A DNA stretch of 64,000 nt from Edaphochlamys debaryana (taxonomy: Eukaryota > Chlorophyta > Chlorophyceae > Chlamydomonadales). Below the pieces are notes generated by a model that was not told the origin of the DNA, made no database searches, and saw only the letters and a program-made list of their open reading frames with translations. This document shows, in pieces, positions 49,333 through 59,447 of the stretch. The translations under genes were made by a program, and so were the position numbers. The first letter of the stretch is position 1. Each line of letters starts with the position of its first letter. The stretch is taken from the NCBI GenBank assembly GCA_016858145.1, contig JAEHOE010000095.1, forward strand, positions 186,001 through 250,000, in the 5' to 3' direction.

Positions 49333-52270
49333 ATGACGTGTATGACCAAGCAAGCCCTGCTTGATATTTGCAAGACAAACCAGCTGTATCGAACACCCGC
49401 ACTGAACGATAAGCTCTACTGTAACTTCAAGGGCTTCTCGAACATTGCGTGTCTCGAAGAATACGTCAACCTGAAGGCGCTTTTCCTTGTGGGGAATGTG
49501 CTGGAGAGCTTGGATGGCCTTCCGCCGCTAAAGGACCTGAAATGCCTGTAGGTCCCGGAACCATCCATCGGATGGCATGCGTGCCCTCGCCGGGGCCTCC
49601 ACGTACGCCCTCTCACCTCCCTGCCCCCTCCCCGTCAACCCTTCTCCCTTGCAGCTACGTGCAGCAGAACTGCATCTGGAAGCTCAGCGGCCTGGAGAAC
49701 GTGGAGAACCTGGACACAATCAACATCAGCAATAACCAGATCTCCAAGCTGGAGGGGCTCTCGTGCTGCAAGCACCTGCGCACGCTCATCTGCACCCACA
49801 ACCGCCTCACCACGCTGGAGTCAGTCCAGCATCTGGCGGAGTGCCAGGAGCTGCAGACGCTCGACCTTCAGAACAACGAGCTGACGGACCCGGGCATCGT
49901 GGATGTGCTGAAGCAGCTCCCCGACCTGCGCTGCCTCTACCTCAAAGGCAACCCCGTGGTCTCCAACATTAAGAACTACCGCAAAACCCTCGTCGTCAGC
50001 ATCCCCTCCCTCACCTACCTAGACGATCGGCCCGTGACGGAGAACGAGCGCAGGACCTGCGAAGCCTGGTGCGGCGGGAGGCGAGGGCATGGGCCACGGG
50101 ATTCCGATCTTCGCGGCAGCAGAACCTCCCGTTCGGGAGCGGACGCCGCAGTTCGAGGCCGGCAAGGGCTGCCAGGCGGACTGGGCAGGGTGCCTCTGCA
50201 GCAGGCACCAGGCCGCCGGGACCAAACCCTGCCACTTGGGAGTGGACGCCACACTTGGATGGCGGGCAGGGGCTGCCAGGCGACCTGGGCAGGGGAGGCT
50301 TCCTATGGGGGCAGCTCCAAGTCTGCCAGCCCCACCGGGGGAAGGGCGGGGCCAGCTCGCCCACAGGGTCTTCTCACCCCGCTCACGGTGCACACTCCGC
50401 CCCCACACGCCCCCCGCCCCCACCAGGTTCGAGGGCGGGCTGGAGGCGGAGCGCGCGATGCGCACCAAGCTCAAGGAGGAGGAGGACGAGCGCCAGCGCA
50501 AGAACCACGAGTTCATGATGCAGGTGGGGGGGCGGGGAGCGGGGATGTTGTGTGGGTGAGGAGGGGGGGAGCGGGGGTGTGGGGTGGGTGAGGAGGGGGG
50601 GAGCGAGGATGGTGTGCGGGTGAGGAGGCGGGGAGCCGGGGTGCAGGGTGGGTGAGGAGGCGGGGAGCCGGGGTGCAGGGTGGGTGAGGAGGGGGGGAGC
50701 GGGGTGTTTGTGTGGGTGGGGCTGCGGGGGGGGATCATGTTTGGCTGGGAAGGTCCGGGAGGAGTGATGAGGGTGGTTTGTGCCCAGGGGACTGCTCCTC
50801 GCTGCACCGACGCCAAAGCGCTGAGCTTACTCCTTATCTTGCGGGCCCCTCCTCCGCAGATGCGGGCACAAGGCCACCGCGAGGTTGGTGTGGGCTGTTT
50901 GGGACGGGCTTTCGGTCACTAGGGTACATCGGCGCGCTTGACCAGGAGGGCGGAGGGCAGTGTTCATGAGCCTATGGAGCACATCGCCCTATCGCCTACC
51001 GCTTGAACCTTCACCCCCGGCCCTCGCACGCATTGTCCTCCACCTCACACCGGCCATCACCGTGCCCACGCTGCAGCCCGCACCCCCACTTTCCCCCCCC
51101 CCCATGCCCCACGCCCTCCACCTCACACCCACCCCGCGCCCTTCAACCCCCCACACTCCCATCTACCCGCAGCGCCGCAAGCGCATGGGCCTGCCCCCTC
51201 ACTCCCGGCTCACGCGTCCCACCTCCCCACGCCCCTCACCCCCCACGCCGCTCTCCTCCCTCCCCAACCCCACCCACCCTCCAACCCCAACCCACCCTCC
51301 CTCCCCCATGCACCCCCAGCGCCGCAAGCGCATGGGCCTGCCCGAGGGCGACACGGACCCCGACCTGGACGCCCTCAGCGACAGCGAGTGCGTGTTCGAC
51401 GAGGACCCCCCCGAGCTGGTGGAGGCGAGGAACCGGCTGGCGGCGTACACGGCGCGGCCGGGCGAGGAGGAGCCGGCGGGTGCGGCGTGAGGGGGGGGAG
51501 GGGAGGCCGTGCCGGCGGGTGTGGTGGATGGCTTGGGGGTCGGGGAGGCGGTGGGGTGGGGTGGGGTGGGGTGGGGTGGGTTTAAGTGGGTGAGGTGGGG
51601 CCCTGGGGCGGGCTGAGGTGGGGGTGGGGGGCGTGGAAGGGATGGCGGAAGGTAGGGAGGGGAAGGGAAGATGCAGGAAGGTGAAGGAAGGGAAAGTGAG
51701 GGCAGGTGGAGGAGGATGGGTTCGCGGGCAGTTGCACGGTGGGGAAGGGGAAGGAAGGTGGGGCGCGCGCGCGGCCTGGCCGGGGTATGAGGGCCGCGGC
51801 GCAGCGCCACGCACCCGAGCGACGCCCCCCCCCCCATGGGCTTCCGATCTCGAGCACCACCTCACACCCGCAACGCCCCCCTCCCTCCTCTTCCTCTTCC
51901 TCTCCCTCCTCCGCCCTACCTAGACGTGTCGGGCGCTCGGCAGGGCCTGGCGCAGGCCGGCAAGCCCATCTCGGAGGGGGCGTGGGGAGGGTCCGCGGAG
52001 GCCGACTCCCGGGTGTACCTAGAGTCCGTCAAGGCCGCTCAGAGGGAGCTGGACACAGCGGGGTCAGGGGCGGGGCACACGGCAGGCCAGGGGCAGGGGC
52101 AGGGGCAGGGCGATGCAGGGAACGAGGAGGGATCGCCGCTGCCCAGCCCGCCCGCGGCGGCGCAGCCCGAGGCAGGGGCGCAGGCGGCGGGGATAGCGCG
52201 GGAGGGGGTTGTTGGGCCCGCGGCGGTAGGGGCGGGGACGGAGGAGGGGGGGATCAATGACCTGGACTGA
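49333..52270 (+). CDS. DNAAF1: Axonemal dynein assembly factor 1 (DNAAF1/ODA7/LRRC50)
   Basis: Five exons (49333-49547, 49655-50068, 50427-50523, 51320-51479, 51924-52270) give 410 aa. The protein is a cytoplasmic factor for preassembly of outer and inner arm dyneins. The N-terminus, MTKQALLDICKTNQLYRTP..LNDKLYCNFKGF, and six SDS22-type leucine-rich repeats (about residues 40-190; e.g. NLDTINISNNQISKLEGL, LQTLDLQNNELTDPGI) followed by the LRR cap NYRKTLVVSIPSLTYLDDRPV match the LRRC50 family closely. A charged helix EERQ-type segment and an acidic, low-complexity tail follow. The first ATG with the family motif is at 49333. An upstream duplicate of the exon-4 acceptor offers an in-frame alternative isoform. 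Confidence 0.9.
50069..50426 (+). other. DNAAF1 intron 2 with internal duplication
   Basis: A 358-bp intron with two similar ~60-bp segments about 101 bp apart, recognisable by GGGAGYGGACGCC (near 50135 and 50239) and GGGCTGCCAGGCG. Confidence 0.6.
50524..50715 (+). repeat. ~35-bp G-rich tandem repeat (DNAAF1 intron 3)
   Basis: Four to five degenerate copies of GGTGAGGAGGSGGGGAGCSGGGGTG follow the exon-3 donor. Each copy contains GGTGAG, a donor-like hexamer. Confidence 0.75.
51173..51344 (+). repeat. Exon-4 start and acceptor duplicated (DNAAF1)
   Basis: AG followed by CGCCGCAAGCGCATGGGCCT occurs at 51173 and 51320, 147 bp apart. The frame between them is open, so the upstream acceptor would add 49 residues in frame. 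Confidence 0.9.
51545..51582 (+). repeat. GGGGT pentamer run (DNAAF1 intron 4)
   Basis: Tandem GGGGT copies form a G-rich sense strand, a candidate G-quadruplex. Confidence 0.7.
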
Positions 52271-53264
52271 GGCGACAGGCGGGAAGGTGGGGAGCGGCGG
52301 GAAGGTGGGGGGCGTGGGGAGGACGGGGCCGCGGGGTTTGAGTCCCTGACCTCTGCGAGTGAGGGGGGTCTTGCGGGCCTGAGCTGACCCTCAGAGGGCA
52401 GCAAGCGGGTGCGCTGGGGCCATGGCTTTGAGCGAGCAGCAGGTGGAGGCACTGGGGTCGGGGCTGCAGGGAGGTGGGCCGCGTGCGGGCGTCGCGTGAA
52501 GGGCGGGAAAGTGCAGGGCGAGAGAGGCCGACTGGTCGCGAACGCGATCGCAGCGATCTAAACGGTCGGCGTTGTAACAGGCTCGGATCAAGATGAAGTC
52601 CCACAGCAGGATCACATTGAAGCCAGATCGTTTGCACGGCATCTCTCGACCTCAGGTTGGGTCGAGGAAGGTGGGCGGCATCGCTAGTTGCGGTGGCAGA
52701 GCGCAGCCGCACGCGGGGAGGCCCATGGTTTCCGCGCCTCCAGTGCCCGGCTGATGGTGCCATCTGCCCTGGGCCCACTCAGCCCGCATTCCCGCCCTCC
52801 AGGTACGGAGGAAGTGTGGAGGGGGCCTGGCAAGGCGAGGGTAGCTACCGTCCAGGGCCCTGCCAACTGGTTGGCACGGCCCAGCCCGCGGGACTGCGGG
52901 CGGGTAAGGTCGGCCACGACAAGTGCTGCTCAACACGAACTGCACCGAACGACGCGCACCGAACTGAGCTGTATCGCTGCTACCCGGCTCAAGCGGCTAC
53001 AATGTGTGGAGCTGGAGGTGCCGTCGGGCCATCGGGAAGTTGACGGCCAATTCAACTGCACCCATCCCGACTCGGCGCTGACCCTGTCATAGCCGCGTGG
53101 CCCGCATAGTAATTACAGAGGACGCTGTAGGCAGTAGATTGCTATCGGGAGGCTCAACAACGTGACCAGGGTTCTACCCCAAACATCCCCGCTGGCCTTG
53201 GCCTGCGCGCTGTCCAAAACCTTACGATACTGCGATGGATGCTGCTTAGGAACTGGTGTACAGA
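52271..53264. other. Spacer between DNAAF1 and wall protein 1
   Basis: About 990 bp holding the DNAAF1 3' untranslated region and the promoter of the next gene. Apart from the TGTAA signal nothing is recognised. Confidence 0.5.
52573..52577 (+). terminator. TGTAA polyadenylation signal (DNAAF1)
   Basis: TGTAA lies about 300 nt after the DNAAF1 stop. Confidence 0.6.
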
Positions 53265-56078
53265 ATGTATCGGTCACCGTCACGCGCAGGCGGGCCTCGC
53301 GCGGTGGCGATTGGCTTAGTGCTCGCCTGGGCGCTCTACGCCGCGGCTGCGGCGCGACCAGGCGTACTGGCAGACGACCAAGACGCAGTAATAGTTCAGT
53401 CTGATGGCTATCGTTTTCTTGATTCGGAGCAGCTTTCGAGCTCTGGCGGGTAAGAAGCTGGCGTCGGGGCATCGGATGCGCAAATCTGACCACCTTGTCT
53501 CAGCCGGACGCAATCGCTGACGTACCCACGCTTCTACTTGTAGGGACGTAACAGATGGAGTTGTCGCTGAATATCGCGAACTCCAGGAGGCCGAGGTCGA
53601 TGGGCCCACGAGCCCACCACGCTCGCCGAGGCCGCCGCGGCGCCCTCGTCGGCCCGAATCGCCAAGTCCACCAGACCTCCCTCCCCCCGCCTACCCCTCG
53701 CCCCCGCCGTCCTATCCTTCCCCACCCCCGTCCTACCCCTCCCCACCGCGGCCCCCGCGCCGCCCGCGCCGCCCACCCAGCCCACCGAGCCCGCCCGACG
53801 CTCCGCCGTCACCCCCGTCCTACCCATCACCCCCCTCACCCTCGACACCCTCAGACCCCTTGCCTCCAGCCTCGGAGTCGTCCCCACCGCGACCACGGAG
53901 GATCCGCAGTCCCCCCAAACCATCTCCTATGTCGCCTTCCTACCCACTCTCCCCCACGCCTTCGTCTCCTCTGCCCTCGCCTCGTGTGCCCCGCTCCCCC
54001 CGCCGGCCCCGGAGCCCGCCTGACTCCCCGTCTCCGCCGCCTCCCACTTACCCGGAGTCGCCCGGCGAGCCCCTCTCCTCTCCTCCCTACCCACCCTCGC
54101 CTCGTGTACCCCGCTCCCCCCGCCGGCCCCGGAGCCCCCCCAATGCTCCCCCGCCGCCGCCTCCCACCTACCCTGATGCTCCCTTCGAGCCCCCGATGTC
54201 TCCTCCCTACCCACCGTCCCCGCGGCCTCCTCGGTCTCCCCGCCGACCCCGGAGCCCCCCTAATGCGCCCCCGCCGCCGCCTCCCACCTACCCGGATGCT
54301 CCCTTCGAGCCCCCGATGTCTCCTCCCTACCCGCCCTCCCCGCCGCCGCCTCCCAGCCCTCCCGATGCGCCCCCGCCTGCGCGCCCGTTCTACCCGGATG
54401 CTCCCTTCGAGCCTCCTCTGTCCCCTCCCTACCCACCGTCCCCGCGGCCTCCTCGGTCTCCCCGCCGACCCCGGAGCCCTCCCGATGCGCCCCCTCCTGC
54501 ACGCCCATTCTACCCGGATGCTCCGCTCGAGCCTCCGATCTCTCCTCCGTACCCGCCCTCGCCGAAGCCTCCTCGGTCCCCCCGCCCGCCGCGATCGCCC
54601 CGCTACCCTCCTCCCCTAGAGCCCTCACCTCCGCCACCCCTCTACCCAGGACCCCCTGACTCGCCGTCGCCACCCCCTCCCAGCCCGCCGCCCAGCCCGC
54701 CGCCCCGGCCGCCCCGGCCCCCGCGGCCGCCCCCGCGGCCACCCCGGCCCCCGCGGCCGTCGCCCCCACCGCCCCCGTGCTGCGCCTGCCCTCCCCCGCC
54801 GCCCTTCCCTCCGGCCAACCCGCCACCCCCCTACGCTCCGTTCGCCCCCGCCCCCGCCCGGGTACCCCCCGCCCTCGCCCGTCTACCCTCCTCCCCCGTA
54901 CGGATACGGCTCCTACGCCCCGCCGCCACCTCCGTACGGGTACGGCGGATACGGCTACGGTTACGCGCCCCCACCGTACGGCTACGCCGCACCGCCGTAC
55001 CCCCCGCCGCCGTACCCCCCGCCGCCGTATCCCCCGCCGCCACAGTACCCGCCTTGGCCTCCGAGCCCTGCGCCCCCAAGCCCCTTCCCCTTCCCCCCGG
55101 TTTGCTGCGCCTGCCCGTCCCCTCCTCCTCCCAACCCGCCTCCGCCGCCGCCTCCCCCGCCGCCGCCACCCCCTCCCAGCCCCCCGCCGCCTTCGCCTCC
55201 CCCACCGCCCCCGCCGCCGCCGCCACCCCCGCCCTACCCGCCCTCTCCGCCGCCTCCCCTCCCGCCCCCGCCGCCGCCTCCCCCGCCGCCTCCCCCGCCC
55301 CCCTACCCGCCCTCTCCTCCCCCGCCTCTCCCGCCACCGCCGCCCCCGCCACCGCCCCCACCGCCTCCGCCAAGCCCTCCGCCTTCGCCCTATCCGCCCA
55401 ACCCTAGGCCCCCTCGTAGCCCCCGCCGCCCGCCGCGCCACCCGCCTCCTGACGAGCCCGCGGTCCCCGCCTACCCCATGTCCCCGGACCCGCCTTCACC
55501 GTCGCCCTACCCGCCCTCGCCCCGGCCCCCGCGCAGCCCCCGTCGCCCGCCCCGCAACCCCCCGCCCAGCCCGCCAGCCTCCCCCGAGCCCCCCACCTAC
55601 CCCCCTTCTCCCCCGCCTCCCTCCTCCCCGCGGACGCCCCGCCGCCCCCGGCCCCCGCCCCCCAGCCCCTCCCCTGAGGCGCCGACCTCGCCCGCCTACC
55701 CCATGTCTCCCTCCGAGCCCCTCCTGCCCCCGGCCTACCCGCCCCCGCCCCGGCCCCCTCGCCGCCCCCGCCGCCCCCCCCGCCGTCCCCGAACCCGGCA
55801 TCCCGGCCTCCCCCTCCTTCCCCACCTCCCCTGACATGCCGGGCTTGCCACCAGTCTACCCACCACCCCCACGACCCCCGCGCCGCCCCCGCCGCCCCAC
55901 CCGCCCGCCGACCAGACCCGACCTGGCCCCGGAGCCGATGTACCCGGGATCCCCCGCTGAGCCGCTAGCGCCCTCGTACCCGCCGTCCTACCCGCCTCAA
56001 GCGCCTCCCCCCCGCCAGCCGCTGCCGCCCCGCCGGCCCCGCCGCCCGCGGCAGCCCGAGGAGCCTGCGATGCCCTAG
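53265..56078 (+). CDS. Hydroxyproline-rich cell-wall glycoprotein 1 (two apparent frameshifts)
   Basis: Exon 1 (53265-53449) encodes a signal peptide (MYRSPSRAGGPRAVAIGLVLAWALYAAAAA region) and a short mature N-terminus. Exon 2 (53544-56078) encodes Pro-rich rod repeats: PPSPRPPRSPRRPRSPP alternating with PPPTYPDAPFEPP-type blocks. It then has a CCAC motif, a PPYGYG/PPYPP region, a second CCAC motif, long polyproline and a final SYPPSYPPQAPPP segment. Composition matches volvocine extracellular-matrix hydroxyproline-rich proteins. The meaningful frame changes twice: near 54835-54850, and near 55780 at a run of C residues. Both lie in C-homopolymer contexts, so sequence error is likely; otherwise the protein would be truncated or scrambled. 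It shares architecture with the gene at 59448. Confidence 0.75.
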
Positions 56079-59000
56079 ACATGCCGTAGCAACAGCGTAG
56101 TCCAGGTGAGCCGGGGGAATGTGCGGGCGCCATTGTCCGCTTGGTCTGGTTGCGGGGTTTGGCCTCGTGTCTACAACCAATCAAGCTCTTTGCCAACCAT
56201 GCTCCCCCTCCCCGTCTGCTCCCCGCTGCCGACAGGGCTCGAGACGGCCTGCACTTGCGGGCCGAAGCGGAGCCCCCGGCGTTGCAAGGATGCCGGAGGT
56301 AGACTTGACAATCTATGAGGGCTCGGCCTTTGCGCCGATTGGACCGCTCAAGCTTCAGGCGGTGCGAAGGCCTCTCGACGCTAGCTGCGCGCCCCTGAGC
56401 TCCAGCCTGCGGTTTTCACTCGGGTCGGGGTCTGTGTGCGTCGACGCCCAGTTGTGCTGGTCGCGGGGGCTGGAGTAGGCCTGCCAGCGTGGGCCGCAGA
56501 GGCGGGGCACACCAGGCACACGGGGCGCGCCGGATGCAGTGAGTGCCGCTACGCGTGAAGTGGTCTACGGCAACGCCTGGCCGTTGAGATGCCTCTGGCC
56601 GAGTTCACGTCAGGCCCTCAGGGAGAGGAGAAGTAGTCGGGGTTCAGAGTGGCAGGATGCGCGCAATGAGGGCAAAGTTATTGTGGGGGCATATGAGTTG
56701 GGGCATTTCCGCAGGGCAAGCGCACAGGCTGAGCAGCAGGCTAGAGCAGGTGAAGGGTCATGTTGGGAAGAGCATGCTGGGTGCGAGCGGCAGATGGTCC
56801 GGTGCCTGGCGGGTTAACTAACATTGCGAGCGGAGCAAAGGCACGGAGCAGGAGGCAGGGTTCAGTGGTGAGAGCGCACACGTGGCAGGTTGCGGGATGC
56901 AGCGTCTCCGATTCCTTTCGTATCCAGATAGCGCTCTTGGTACGGTGGTTGGCGCAACGTAGCTAGCCATGATGGAACGGGCGTCCGTGATTGCATGCGT
57001 TCTTCTTACCTCTTTATGCCGCTTTGTTTCGTCTGACATGATGCCTTACTCTTCCTACTTCCTACTACCCTTTCACTTCCACCGCTGGCACGTGTCTCTA
57101 TCGGCCGTGCGGCATGTGACCCCCCGTGCCTGGCGCGTAGTTACAAATACACATTCTAACTCTTCTTCCTCTTCTGTTCGAGACGCGGTTGATTGCGCGT
57201 GAGATGGCCGGCGGTTGCATATCAGTATGGCTCAGCCCACCAGCCCACGTCAGTGGGGGCCTTGCGGCTTGACTCTTCCTTACTTGCCGCGCTGGGCCTG
57301 ACGGGGCCTGTTGGAAGATCCTGCCGGGTCCACCTTGGGGCCCACTAAGTCTGTTGCGCTGATAACAGGCTAATGTACAGTGTCGCTATGCGGGCTGTAA
57401 GGGAGGATGAGGCGCTGGCCCGCTTTTGACTGGGAGCATCTGTGGTTCACGGAGACTAGGCGTGCTAAGGCGAGAGACGTGACGTCACAATGTAGGGCGG
57501 TGTGAGCGGACGGGGTAGGGGTGAGTGCAGCGTGCAGGTTAGTCTGCTGGGTAGTGCATAGAGTGGGAATCCCCTCCCCCCCTTTCTAGTGCCGTGCGGT
57601 TGGCTGTGTGCAGGATGATGCGATGATGCGACGTTAGCGCAAAGCTTAAGGGGAGATGCCGATAGTAGCGCACTTCATGTGTAGTAAGGTGTAGGAAGAT
57701 CTGTGTTCAGTCCGCGATTGTGTGTTGTGGTGCTTCAGGTATGCGCGTGTCCTGGTCACCCGTCAGGCCGCATGAGGCTCTTTGTATGGTGTCTGTCGAT
57801 CTTTTATGCTGTCTATGGTTTGTGGCGTCCATATTTGCAGGCTCTTGAGAGCACACAGTCCGTCCGTCCGGTCTTCCGTATGGGCCTGGAGCCCAGGACC
57901 CCAGCCGAGGGTTGAACAGTACTGCAAGCAAGCTCGCTGACAGGCGCAAGGTTGCTGGCCAGCGCTGGCCGTGCCTTATCAATTCGCGTGTGACACTGTC
58001 GTGTCATGGCCCCTGGGCTCCTGGATCGCGGCAAAAAGCGCTGAGTGCAGAAAGCGCAGCAGTAGCCCAGCACCAGTACAAGTCTCCTACACATCTGGGG
58101 ACAATGACAGCCAGGCAGAGAGGCAGAGCATCACGGGGCGTGCAGCGTAGTCAAGACGATAACGGGGAAGCCAGGTGGAGAAGACAGGGCTCTGCACAAC
58201 GTGTCAACGGCACAGGGGCAGTCCGGCCGCGTTGGGGCTTGCGGCAGGAAAGGGCGCTGTAGGTTGCCGCAAGGGGCCTCCGAGGAAGGGGCCGCCCAAT
58301 GCCAGGTAACGTAATGTGGCAACTGGTCTCGTGGGTGGCAGCTTTGCCCCATAGCACACCCTGTCGCATTACCGGCTGGGGGGCCAGACGTAGCCAGCTG
58401 CACGTTGCATTGACCCTTTTGCACGGAGCCGAACCCTAGCGCGGCCGGCCATCATCAAGCAGGATCAAGCTTTGCAGCAGCTATAGCTGCGCTAACCGGC
58501 GCGTGTCACAGCGGGCGGACAGGATGGGGCAAGGCTGGGGAGAGCAGCCCGGGGCTCGGGAACTGTTCAGTTGCGGGGCCTCAGGGGCCGACAGCCAGCA
58601 GCCAGCGTGCAGCTGGCAGGCGGCGGGCGTATCGAAGCGCGTCGAAGGGAGCTTTTGGCGGGATCGCGCTCGCCGTCGGCTCCTTCGACAACGGGGCCTG
58701 CGAGGCGAAAGCAAATTCACCACGCCAACGATGGAAATATTGCTAGGCGGCATAGTGGGGCGCGCGCTCGGGATGGCGCGCGATGTGAGCCCCGTTCGCG
58801 GACTTCAGCGTGCACTCGTGCCGAACTAAACCCTAAATGCCTAGAACCTCTCTGAAGCTTCACTACGACTCTGGGTCAAATCAAGCAAAGCTTGGTGCGA
58901 GCTGGTCTGAATCGCGCCGGCATGTGCATCGACGGCGACAAGCTCGCCCTGCCCGGAGGGCATGCGCGCTCTGCGTGCCATCAGGTCGCCTTCTCTGTGA

Positions 59001-59447
59001 GGGGGTCGTGCACCGGGGTCGTACACCCTCCAACAAAACACAGCCTTCAGCCCGCGCCCTCCCGAATCCCGCTCGAAGCTTCGGGTGCCGATGGCCCTAA
59101 TCAGCCTATGCACGGGAAGACATCTGATGCGTGGGCAGCAAGGGTCTGCGGGCGGCTGCGGCCCAGGCCGCGGCCCTCAGTTTCCGCAGCTTCGAGGCCG
59201 TGCGAAACCCCCAAAGCCCCTGCCTCGACACCGTCGCCCCCACGCTCCACGCCCCATGCGCAACGAGCGGCGCTCAATGCACCCGCCCGCCGACTTGAGC
59301 CCTGACCTCCACCCCGCCCCAGCGCCCTTTCCTGCACGCGCCTACAGGCTCCTGCCTGACCCAACAACACAACACGACCCAACGTGACCCAACCCACTTG
59401 CGTGAAACAGCCCTTTCAACACCCCTGCACCAGCGACCGGCCCCAGC
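56079..59447. other. Long spacer without recognised genes
   Basis: About 3.4 kb. It contains a TGTAA at 57396-57400, too distant to assign with confidence, and acccaac repeats at 59355-59395 just before the next gene. Short open frames (56290-56478, 58524-58829) lack features supporting expression. Confidence 0.5.

Noticed and set aside
53927..55441. Minus-strand Gly/Arg-rich open frames under wall protein 1
   Set aside because: Complement of Pro-rich codons; no domain and no splice logic.
56290..56478. Short ORF starting MPEVDLTIYEGSAF
   Set aside because: No domain, signal, splice context or poly(A) signal supports it.
58524..58829. About 100-aa ORF in the long spacer
   Set aside because: No homology recognised and composition is not clearly coding.
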